From Verticillium longisporum (taxonomy: Eukaryota; Ascomycota; Sordariomycetes; Glomerellales; Plectosphaerellaceae), in assembly GCA_019188255.1 (NCBI GenBank), contig JAETXT010000007.1, positions 124,001 through 188,000 on the forward strand: a DNA stretch of 64,000 nucleotides. Reading direction: 5' to 3'. The position numbers were made by a program, and so were the translations under genes. The notes beneath the pieces are model-generated. The model ran no database searches. It worked only from the letters and a program-made list of their open reading frames with translations, and had not been told where the DNA came from. Below, piece by piece: positions 41,459 to 52,600 of this stretch (positions are counted from its first letter, which is position 1; each line of letters starts with the position of its first letter).

Positions 41459-42015
41459 TCGTGTAGACGTGTCGTCCCGGACGCGCCCCTCGTGTGCCCT
41501 GTGGCCTCATCATACCCCCTAAAAGCATTTATGGATTCAAACAAACCCGGCGTTAGGTTTAGAGGATGGATGGATTAGACTTTGACCTCCATGTCCTACG
41601 TCTGGCAGGGTTCGCCAGGCGTTTTCTTTTTATTCTGTTTCACTTTTATTCCCTTGCTATTCAAAGTTATTGCTCGCTCGGGTATTGCATCGAGACTTGA
41701 GATGAGTAAGGAGAGATGGCTATGGCTGTCGTGGTCGTCGCTCACAGAAGGAGGCTATTCGGGTTGTTTCCAGAGAGTCCAATGAGCCGCAGTAATGCTT
41801 ATGACGTTGACCAAGACGTAGTAATGTGGGTGATCCCTCCATGTGACATTTTGTGAGATGCAGGGATGCTCGTGGGTAGGTCTACACTGTCCCGGAGTCG
41901 TTAGGGAGGATATACTCCATGTCTAAATTAATCTACAGCGTGACATGTTCCCGAACACAACACGAGGGGGAGAGAAGCACAGAAGCAGAAAAAAAGGAAG
42001 AAGGAAAACAAAAAG
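41459..42015. other. Intergenic, 3' flanks of convergent genes
   Basis: 557 bases between the DBP2 stop and the transporter stop; nothing recognised. Confidence 0.5.
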
Positions 42016-45000
42016 CTAAACGGCCAAGTTCTGCGCCTCGCACATCTTGGCATACATGCCCCCGCGCTGCACAAGCTCCTCGTGCGTGCCGACCTCGACG
42101 ACGGCGCCGCCGAAGAAGACAAAGATGCGGTCGGCGGCACGGATGGTCGACAGCCGGTGGGCGACGGCGACGGTGACGCGGCCGCCGCCGTCTGCGCGCC
42201 GCGCCGACGCCTGCGCGAGGGCCGCCTGCACGACGCGCTCCGACTCGGTGTCGAGCGCGCTCGTGGCCTCGTCGAGCAGCAGGACCGCGGGGTCGCGCAC
42301 GAGGGCCCGCGCGATGGCGACGCGCTGCCGCTGGCCGCCCGACAGCTGGCCGCCGCCCTGGCCGCAGGGCGTGTCGAGGCCCTCGGGCAGCGAGGCGATG
42401 AAGGTCCAGGCGTTGGCGGCGCGGCAGGCTTGTTCGATCTGGGCGTCTGTTGTTGCGGCAGCGGAACCTGAAGACGGCGACGACGACGACTCGGGGAGGC
42501 CGTGGGCTATGTTGTCGCGGATCGTGCCTGGGAAGAGCGTCGGCTCTTGCTGCACGAGGGCGACGTTTTGGCGGTAGAGGGCCGGGTTCAGGGCTGGTAG
42601 CGGGTGGGCGCCGTCGACGGTGATGGTGCCTGACGTCGGGTCGTAGAAGCGGTTCAGCAGGGAGATGAGGGTGCTTTTGCCGCAGCCGGAGGCGCCCACA
42701 AAGGCTACGAATTCGCCGGGGTTGATCTGTTTGGGCTTGTTAGGCATGGTGTGGTTCGGATGGGGAGAGGGGCGAAGACAAGCGTACAGTGAGGGAGACG
42801 CCTTGGAGGATGCGAATGTCGGGGGCTGTGGGATAGGAGAACCTAATCTTCTCGAGCTCGAAGGACTTGCAGCCTTCGACCGGTGCCATGTCGCGGTTTC
42901 TGTCCGTCTCGCGGATGATGGGCTCGAGGTCTCGCAGCCAGAAGTAGTAGTTGGCGGCCTGGATGGCCTTGGAGAAACCTGCAGACGCGGTCAGCCGTGT
43001 GTTGTCAGGGAAATGCGGCCTGTATGGAAAGGTGACCGCTTACTGCTTGAGAAGCTGAACATTTGTCCGGCGCCTTGTCCCGAAAAGTACACAGCCATGA
43101 ACGAGGCGATGAACTGGTAGAAGGTGACCTTTTCCTCAAAGATGAGCTTCGATCCCCACCTAGGCAGTCGTCACGTCAGCACACACGCGTACCACGCAAG
43201 AAGCATCATCATGCTCGGAGGTGGACAGGACGACGTACCAGAAGCCCAGACTCAGGATGAAATACTCGATCGACTGCGTTAGCGCAAACCAAATCATCAT
43301 GTTGAACAGCCCCGGCAGCGCATTGTGGATGGCCGCGTCAAGCTCCTCGGCATAGTGCGCGAGAACGCTCTGCTCGATGGCGAGCGACGAGACCGTTCGG
43401 ATGGCTGTTGTCGTCTCCGATGCCACAGAGGAGCTGGCAGCGTACCGCTTGCCCATGTCTGCGTCAATCCTGGCCTCGAGGCGAACCCGAGCATATCCCG
43501 CGACGAGCATCGGTGGGAGCCCGACAAAGACGCCAATGACGGCGACGCGCCACGAGATGGCGAGGGCGAGGATGGCACTGATGAGGACGTTGATGCCGGC
43601 AATGGTGATGAGACCGACATTCATGCCCATCAGCTCGAATATCGACTGCGGGTACGAGTCGAGCTTGCTCATCAGGGACCCGACCGTGTTCTCCGGGCGG
43701 TCGAAGAAGCGGAGGTCCTGCTTGAGGATGCAGTCAAAGAGCTCGTGGCGCGTCCGCCGGGTGAGGACTTGGCCGATCATGTTGCACGCCCAGCCCATGA
43801 TGAAGTAGGCCACGAAGCAGCCGAGACCCATGACGAAGAACATGAGGGCGAAAAAGTTACCCCGCGAGACCATGTTGGGCGACGAGGCCGTGTCGAGAAC
43901 CTGCGCCAGCAAGATGGCTTGGCCGGGAAAGATGGCGGCTGTTTCGTCAGGTCAGCGGCCTTCGAGACAGAGAGATCTGGTGTCGCGGCGTACATACCTC
44001 CTGCCACGCAGGTCACAAGAGTCAAGATGTACCATGCACGCAGCTCAGGGGTAAGCTTCACCAGCTTGGCGATGGTTCGGAAGAAACCGAGGGGCTTGTA
44101 CGACTCAAAGTCTTCGCGCGCCTGCAGAGCCGCGAGCTCTGACGTCTCTCGCGTGTGCGTCTTGGTGAGGGCCAACCGAGGCTCGAGGTCCGAGTCGGCA
44201 CTGTCATCTTCGACCGCCGTCTTGTTCGACGCGGCATCGCTGGACGGTGCCAGGTCCTGGGCGCGGACCAGCTTTTCGTAGAGACCGCCTTGACTGCAGA
44301 GCTGCTCGTGGGTGCCCTGTTCGGCGATGCGGCCGTGGGACATGACGACAATGTTGTCGGCGCCGCGGATCGTGGCGAGCTTGTGCGCGATCGTAATGGT
44401 GGTGCGGTTCCTTGAGGCGTTGTCGAGGGCTTTCTGGACGATGCCTTCGGCCTGCGGGTCGAGCGCACTCGTGGCTTCGTCGAGAAGCAGAATCTTGGGT
44501 TCCGAGATGATGCTCCGCGCGATGGCGATCCTCTGCTTCTGACCGCCCGAGAGAAGGCTACCTCTTTGTCCGATATGGGTATCATAGCCCTGGGCGAGGT
44601 CGGTGATGAAGTCGTGCGCGAAAGCCAGCTCGGCGGCGTTCTGTACTCGTCGTTTCTTCTCTTCGGTAGAGGCATCTTCCCAAGCTGTTCCGATGAGACC
44701 CTTGACTATGTTGTCAAAGACGGTGCCATTGAACAGAACCGGTTCCTGTAGAAGGTTAGCTAACGTGCCACTGGGCCTTGTGATTGAAGGCAAGAAGAAG
44801 TGCCATGCTATCTTCGCCGCAGCTATGGGTCCTGACCTGTTGTACAAGACGGACATTTGTCCTCAGCCACCTCAGGTTGAGATCGCCGAGGCCGATGCCG
44901 TCGAGCGTGATTCTTCCCTGACGTGGGTCATACCAGCGTTCCAGGAGGCCAATAATGGTGCTTTTGCCAGATCCGCTGGGTCCCTACATCCGTGTCAGAG

Positions 45001-46433
45001 TCGTGTCGACACGGCACTCTCAGCAATGGCCATGACTTACCACCAGAGCAGTGACTTTGCCAGCCGGAACGCGGAGGGTGAAGTCCTGCAGTACCGTCGC
45101 CTCAGGTCTGTTGGGATAGGCAAAGGTGAGATCCTGAATCTCAATGTCCCCCGAGACATGGCGAGGCTTCTCGCCATGTTCGCTAAACGGATCAATCGCA
45201 GACTTTCGGTCAATGAGCGTGAAGAGCTCGGCGGCGGCCGTCGCCGCGCGGCCAAAGGCCAGCATGTGAGGTGCAATCGACGTGATCATCATGGCCGCAA
45301 TGACGATGGAGAAGACAACCCTGATTCGACATCAGTCCGGGAATGCACGAGGGACCAAACGCAGTCGGAATACTTACGTGAAGACGACGCCAATGTTGTC
45401 AATCTCGCCCCTGTCGACCATGTTGATGCCCTGCCAGAAGGCCAGGCCCATGCCGCAGTACAGCACGGAGTATTCGCCACCAAAGAGGATACCATAGAGA
45501 ACGTTCTTTTTCATGCCGCGTTTGTACGCATCGTCGAGGAAGTCGGCCTTGTACTTGGCGACGAGACGGTTTCGCAAGCCAAACGCATGGACGGCGCGGA
45601 TGCCGCCGAGAATGCTTTCGCTGTAGCTACCGGCCTGGCCGTACACCTGAAGCATTCCCGTCTCCACGATGACGTCCAGCCATGCGACCAGGCCGCTGAT
45701 CAGGAGGAGGGCTGGGATGATGCAGGAGATGATCAGAGTGAGTTTCCAGTCGGCGATAAAGGCCACGACAAAGGCGGCGATGAACGTTGACATGGCCTGG
45801 ACGAAGAGACCAAGCTTCTCGGCGGTGCCGGACTGGATGAGCTTGCCGTTTGTCGTTGCCTGCATGGCTATGGAGCCGCTGGCTCCCTGGTCAAAGAAGG
45901 CAATCTCCTGGCTCAAGGCGGCGCGGAGGTAGGCGCAGCGGATGTTTCGTGTCATGCGGTGAGCAACATATGTGAAGAGGGACGCGTAGATATAGGTGCC
46001 GCAGAATCGCGCAATGCCGATATACACGAATCGAAGACTTGAAATGAGGATGGATCAGATCATCGCCAGTCCAGCTGTTAGGGAACAAAAGTACTCACGC
46101 TGCCGTCTGTACACGAGACATGAATCCATCTGGAAAGAGCCCGCCGTCCGTGGCATTGCCCAGAATGGTGACAAAGTTGCCCAGAACAACATTGACAAGA
46201 GCAAGGGCCACTCCAGAGGTTATGGCAGCGATGATAGCCACCGCCTCGAGGGCATACAGTTTTGCGTCTCCATTTGTGAAGATACGCTGTGCAAGCATGT
46301 CAGCATGAGGTTTCCTGGTTGAATGGTAGCCTTCAGGGGCGCATACCAAATAGGCTTTGAGGCCTGAAGGAGTAGGAGGCTCTGTATTGGCGGTAGCTTT
46401 TGAAGATTTCTCCGCGACGTTCGTGGCAGTCAT
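42016..46433 (-). CDS. Full-length ABCB multidrug transporter
   Basis: Ten exons on the minus strand (46433-46347, 46286-46099, 46037-45378, 45320-45041, 44983-44837, 44745-43998, 43938-43239, 43159-43044, 42978-42788, 42726-42016) join to 1,275 residues in TMD-NBD-TMD-NBD order. NBD1 has Walker [10 protein letters not shown] (406-414), LSGGQ (519-523), [11 protein letters not shown] and IAHKL. NBD2 has GASGCGKST (1050-1058), [20 protein letters not shown] and VAHRLSTI. Both sites look catalytically complete. The layout is that of P-glycoprotein-like exporters of drugs and secondary metabolites at the plasma or vacuolar membrane. It is divergent from a Zn2Cys6 regulator gene 521 bases away, which likely controls it. 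Confidence 0.95.
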
Positions 46434-46954
46434 ATTTACTTATTAAGTGACGACCAGTGTCTAGGAGAACATTTGCAGTAGAGGTTTGAAACGACTATCC
46501 CGAGTCTCTGTCGAAATCCGTTGCCATGTACGTGAGCAGTGTGGCCCGAATAGTCCTCCTGCAGAGCCCGGGGCCAAGAGTATATACGGACACATCACTA
46601 CTTACACAGGCCCGAAGTAATCGGCGTCACCTCCGTTTCAATTCGGGGCCGCATCTCGCGGACTGCGCAGTTGTGGATGACTCGGTGTGAAGGAGAGACG
46701 GAGGCTCCGACAACCGACGTCCTCCTCGATACTCGGGGTAGATTAGCTAATCAGTCTTGTCAGGTGACGGTCTTTCGGAGGCTCCGACCGCCGTCATCAA
46801 CGTCAGTCTCGTTGTTCACGGCCTCCGGGGGCCACTTACTGTCGACTGATGAGTCTTGCGCAGGAGAGCAAAGGATTCGCGCCGCATGGTCGTCTTTTCG
46901 AAAGCTCTGAATTCCGTCATCTTGCGACCGGCGCCCTGAGCGTCTCAATCTACC
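46434..46954. promoter_or_regulatory. Divergent promoter with two CGG-N5-CCG palindromes
   Basis: The shared upstream region of the ABC transporter and the Zn2Cys6 regulator. CGGAGGCTCCG occurs twice, at 46699-46709 and 46776-46786, both followed by AC. Each is an inverted CGG half-site pair with five-base spacing, the form bound by Zn2Cys6 dimers. A looser CGGCCTCCG is at 46819-46827, and a perfect 12-bp palindrome GATTAGCTAATC is at 46741-46752 between the two sites. Confidence 0.7.
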
Positions 46955-49675
46955 ATGGACGAAGGGGAGGGCAGTGACACGAACCCTGCCGGCGAAGCGG
47001 GGAATGAATTATCTCTGGCTGTGAGTTTTGTTTTCCGATTAATTGCTAATATGAGTCTTATTTATGTGTCTACGAGGAGAAATAGTGCTGATTTCAGAGT
47101 ACCTAGTGCGACCGATGTCGTCGGCGAAAGGTAAGCTCAAGCCTTTGGCGAGGCTACTGTCACACGGCCCCAGGTCGCACTCATGAGCAAGCGGGCTGTT
47201 ACTCACATACCGTACCTTAGATCAAGTGTAGTAGAGGACATCCATGTCAGAAATGCTTGGCGGTAGAATCATCCTGCACCTACGAGTTGGGCTATAAGCC
47301 AAGAATCCGTAGGCAGCGTGTCAGGGTCTCGAATGACTTGTAGCTGCACTCACCCAACCCTACAGAAAAGCAGGGGCACTGCTAAATGTCCGCGGCAGAG
47401 AACAAAATGTCGAGCACATCTCGAAAACGGTCGACGACTTGAAGTACATGTTACAGCATCTTCGTTATGAGCATCAGTCCGGTTCAAGCCCAGGTCCTAC
47501 CCAGCACGGCACTGCCTCAGCTGCCACCTCGTTGCGACCATCTCCGGCTTCGGTTCAGACCCCTCGGATCGGACCTGGAAGGTCACCGGCAGTGCTTCAG
47601 TCAGAGTTCGGCGGCGAGTCTTCCATCTCTGCACATGCATTGTTCGCCACGGCTTTTCTTCAGAATGTGGTCGGCAACAGCCCTTCCCCGAGGGTCACCG
47701 TGGAAATGGCACCTGTCATGCAGACCCTAAGCAGCGTTGCCGACGCTCAGAATCAGACAGCCGACTCTTCAGAAACCTTGTTTCCGCACGCCAGGCCGCT
47801 GGAGGACGGGAGAAAACCAGTCAACTTCCCTACGCCGGCAGCTGACAAGGTTTTTGGGTGTCTACGTATGGCTCAAGGTGCGTTTCTGCCGCTACGTCGC
47901 CTGGGACCAGATCTGACCTCAATGGCAGAACATGACATGGTGGAGGCCTTGTGGCTGCCCGAGTTTGAATCCATGGGCCATTTCACAGAATACGTCATCA
48001 GAGTCTGCTCCCCCGGGCCATCGTCTGAAGCAGAGCTCATCATCTTCAACACAGGCATGTTCTGGCTGTTTCTCGAGTGCGCCAGTTTCATGGAAGACGA
48101 ACACGAGATGAATGATTATACCGCGCAATCGTATCTTTGCCGGGATAACCTTGAAACGCTGTTGGCTCATTTGGGATACCACATACCAAATACCATGGAT
48201 TACATCTACGCGCTGAATATGGCGGTCAGTACAGTACAGTTGTTTTCCGGCAGCATCAAAACCCGCCCCAGACTTCCCCTCCGTGTTTCTTCCCTTCCGA
48301 AACCTTGCTGATCAAGCGCTGACCTGACAGACCACCTACTGTCTCCAAACCATCAAGACGACAGCCGCGTGGTCCTTCATCTCGACGAGTGCACACGCCT
48401 GTCAGGCCCTCGGCCTGCATAGCGCCGTCTCGCTCCATCCCGCGTCGTCCGCGCAGCAGGTGAGGAAACTTCGGCTCTTCTGGGCCGTATATGGGAGCGA
48501 AAAGGGGCTTGCCCTGCGTCTGGGCCGCTCCTCCAGCATTCGCGACAGTGATATCACCATTCCGCGCCCCAAACAGCCGACAGGGCCCGACTTGCTCATC
48601 AACAAATTGACGCCGCTGTGGACGCAAGGAGGGGCCCTGCAGGGCCGGCTCTACGATGAAATCTACAGCCCGGGGGCGTTTCTCCAGCCGCAGCAGGTCC
48701 GCTACGAGCGGGCGCGTACGCTGATAGATGACCTTAAGAGCCTGAGGGAGGCATCCGAGGCGCTGGAGGTTCGTCGTTCACCGGAGCCCAGCAATCCGAT
48801 GCATGCATGTCGCGCTGACCGTGTTCGCTCACAGAGAGAAATAGTCAGCCAGGCAGGGCCCGGCGGCCAATCTCCCCTTTCCGAGCTCAACTGGCGCGCA
48901 GATCGGATCGCGTACCTTTCCATGCTGACGCTGGTCTACCGAAGCCTCCCGCCGACGGAACCCTTCATCTCGTCGTTTGCAGCGGACTGCATCTCCACGG
49001 CGCGCCAGGCCCTCGAAGAGCATGAGCAGTGCCTCAAAGCCCTGAGCCAGACGCAAACCGCCAAGACGTCAGCTTACATTGTCCTCTTCATCGACTGGCA
49101 AGCAAACCCCGCCTCCCCCCTTTCCTACTCTAGTGTCACCGAAACGGGCTCTTTAGTCTCCATGCAACGGGGCAGCTGACGTTGGAGATACCAGGTCCCT
49201 CTTGCAAACCCCCTTTGTGCCCTTCACCATCCTGTTCTGCCACGCCATCGAAACGTCAAGCAGGGCAGACCTCCAGGTCCTACGCAGCTTCCTCGACACC
49301 CTCGAGGGAACGGCCTACTCCTCGCGCCACCTCTCGACCCAGAACCAACTGCGCCTCTTCCAGGCCCTCTACAGCGTCGCCGTGCGCTACATCTCGGTCA
49401 AGGAGAGCAGTACCCTGCAGGAGGACGCCTGGAGTACGGGAGGCGACGGGAGCGGCACCGGCACTGGCACCGGCGGCGGGGTGGCGCCCGCGGGTCAGGC
49501 GTCGCCGCAGTTTTCGAGTCAGAGCATGGCGTTCGCGCCTGGCGAGGCGGCGGCACAGACGGCCGAGGATCAGTTCATGGCGAACCTAGGGCTGCAGGTT
49601 GACTCATCGGGCAATCCTCTGGCGAGCTGGTTTGCGAGTAACCAGCAGCTGATGAGGATACTGGAAAATTCATGA
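46955..49675 (+). CDS. Zn2Cys6 transcription factor with fungal-specific middle domain
   Basis: Exon 1 46955-47020, exon 2 47107-47130 (24 nt, CDRCRRRK), exon 3 from 47221 to about 47308 or 47317, exon 4 from about 47371-47374 to 48224, then 48331-48768, 48835-49097 and 49195-49675; about 735 residues. The zinc cluster starts at C23 with spacing CX2CX6CX5CX2CX6C. A short coiled-coil linker (EQNVEHISKTVDDLKYMLQH) follows. The middle homology region contains AWSFISTSAHACQALGLHS and FWAVYGSEKGLALRLGRSSS, as in the Fungal_trans family. The exon 3/4 junction is uncertain because the donor is weak (C|GTGTCA or C|GTAGGC). The intron at 49098-49194 uses a GC donor. Probable regulator of the adjacent transporter, and perhaps of itself. 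Confidence 0.9.
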
Positions 49676-52600
49676 CATGACACGTGAGATAGCAAACGGG
49701 CATCATGGGTGGCGGAGGAGAGTATGTGTTAGATGACTGAAAAGATGGCTCAAGGCGTTGTGAGTTTCTTAGGTTTCGATGGACGATCGACCAACGCTAT
49801 TCTCTATCTATAATGCCTGTAAATCAATTTCGAAAAACGACTAATATCAAAATGGCTCATATAACACGGCGTGTTTCGTGATTTGGCTTGGGTTACATTC
49901 AAATTCTGCCCAGTTCGTTAGGGTTTACACGAGGAGACGCGCGCGAGACGCGCCAAAGTAGTGCAACCGAGAGCTTCCTCAAGGCAAAACTCATCGTGTC
50001 CCAAGAGATCATCAACGTCGTATAACTGAATTGAAAACGCGTCACTGTGCGTGGCATGTCAGATCACTTCACGTCATGATCGGCCACACATCACGCAGGG
50101 AGACACAGGACCTCCTTACACGGGGTCGCATCACCAACAAAGAGTCTGGACCACAACCGCCGAAGAACAGGGAATCAAACACGCGGGCGCGCCCTCGCGA
50201 GGCGGCGGCAGAGCCTGAAACCCACCCCTTTCTCTATCCCTCCTCAGATGTCCCGAAACCAAACGTGCAGAGCACGTAGCCCGCTCATGTCCTCCCTTAC
50301 ATCCCGCCATTCACAGCTTGTCACATATCATTACACAGTGGACACAACCGTCCCGTCGGAAGCGGACATAACCCCGTCCGTGAAAGAGCGACAAGAGACA
50401 GCAGCCTCGGCACACTCCAACCAACCGCCACCCCTAACAGGGCATGGTAGGTAGGCCCGCTCTCAACCCGCCCCCCCAAGGACAATGGGCGGGCAGAGAG
50501 GTCGCCTCTCCCTCCGCCGAGCTGAGCCGCCGGACTTGCCGGACGTCCTCCACACACGCCTTCTGAGACCGCCGATCAGCGAAGATTCCCGCGCCCGGCC
50601 ACAGATGGGTGCGTTCCCGTCAGGCTCCTCTTCTTTCTCCCACCCCCCCTTGGCCGTGCCGCCTATCTATCTGCCTTGCCCCAAATGCAGAATTGGTTCG
50701 CATGGAAGACCGAGACAGGCATAAAAAAAACCAGGGTGCAGAGCTATGTTGACGAAAGCTGAAAGAGAGACGCGCACGCGCAGGTGCACATACCTCCCTC
50801 CTTCCCTTCCCGGCCGAGTTGACTTGGAAAGATCGACGTGATCTGTACGCATCAGGCTCGTAGTGGGCTGGGGAGGGCGAGGTGCTGGCGGGTGGCCATC
50901 CAAAGCGGGAACGCGCTGTCTCTGTCTCTCACACATACGCACGCATCGTGGAGGGGGGAATAAGAAGGGGAGAGAGAGGGGCCCCTTCGGCATGTCAGCG
51001 AACTGAGGGAAGCATGGAGGCAAAAAAAGACAGGTTCTAGTCTAGTTGGTGATCCGGCATGCGAGAGACACCAGAACGAGGGACGCAGATGGCGGATTTG
51101 TGATATGTGACCAGACGGCAGAGACGCACGTTTTGTCGGTTCGTCTGTCCGCCGTAAGGGCTACCTCCGGCGGTGCTGTCCAGGCGAGCCAACGCAGCCC
51201 GGCGCAGACCAGGTCGGCGGGTTACCGCTGTCGCGTCGCACAAGGGTGACGGAGCGCTGGGTGCTTCTTGTGGGGTTTTTTCTCACACTCTTTCGCTTTC
51301 GCTGGTTCGCTAGGAATGGGCGCGTTAACTGTTGCTTCTGCCGTCGTTCGCAGATGCACTGCCCTTTGCGGCGATCTCTGTGCCCTCCTCCATCTCTCGC
51401 TCCCCCAAGTCTCCAATCTCCAATCTCTCCAGCGGCGGTTCCCGAAGAGTGACTGTGCGAGCGAACCCCTGCCGTGCCCTCTGATGAAGCTCGCTTCTCA
51501 GCTCCCAAACGCGTAAATCTATCTGCGTCCACTCTGGAGCACATCGTGATGAGCAATGGGTTTTTTCTGCCCACCCTGCGCTCATGTCACGTCACACTCG
51601 TACTCGATGTAGGCACGTCTTTCAGCTGAGGGAGGTAGGGAGGTTGGCACATGGACCAAGTGCTTCTTCCCACCGTGAACCCCCCTCCCCCCTACCACCG
51701 CCCGCCAAAACCTTCGACTCGTATGGGTAAAGCCTGTCCCGGCGAGCAGTCCGAGCGGGCCAGGTCGCTTGTTTCCTTTGCACGGGCCTTTTGCGTCTGG
51801 TACCGCGCACCACGTACGAAATGCCATCCTCCATGGTGGAGCCATGCGTCTGTCAACCAACCCAGGCCCATCCGAAAAACATCGGAATCAACTGAGGTCA
51901 GGCGCCAGGCCGGTTCGGGCAGATGCAGTCCAGTCCTCCAAGCGACAGCGAACAGTCTGTACTCGTGGTTCTGCTGAGAAACAAGGAAGCGGAACCAAGT
52001 AGAGCGCGTAAACGCACAGCACCGCATTGTACCGTGCTTTCCCTTCAGCTCCATGTACAGCAAGGTTTTCTGTGCATCACGCGTGTCTGCCCATCAGACG
52101 GGACGTGCGGCCTCGCCTGGAACCGATTTTCACCGCGAACACGGAAATCACCCCCCTCCCCCTGGCCTCCCTGAGATAGAGGGGGAGGGGCTCCAAGCTC
52201 TCACTGAGACCTGCATGGTATGGGCCACACATCCCCCCCGGCCCCTTCTTTCTGGAGGGCCATCTCTCTGCCCTGGCCCATGTCTGTCCGTGTCCGCGTC
52301 GAGGGTGACAATGATGCAGAGTTGCTGGAAGGCCAAGTGCAAATGCAGCCGCGAGTATCGCGGGCACGGCATCTAGCGAGATCAAGTGGCAGGTGGTCAG
52401 GGAGCTGGCTAAAAAGGTGCCCGCCTTTCACTTGCAGGCATCGGGCCCTGGGACCACAGCTGTATCAAACGGGAACATGTTAACTGTCGAGACATGGTGG
52501 TGCCAACCGTCGCAAGTCTGTCTCCTGTCAGAAGGTCCAGCTAACCCACGCCGCCCCGCCCCATCAGAAGCAAGCAATGGGTGTGAAGCAGTCTCACAGG

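Noticed and set aside
43325..45790. Long plus-strand open frames (318 and 395 codons)
   Set aside because: Antisense to the ABC transporter exons and intron-spanning; no domain.
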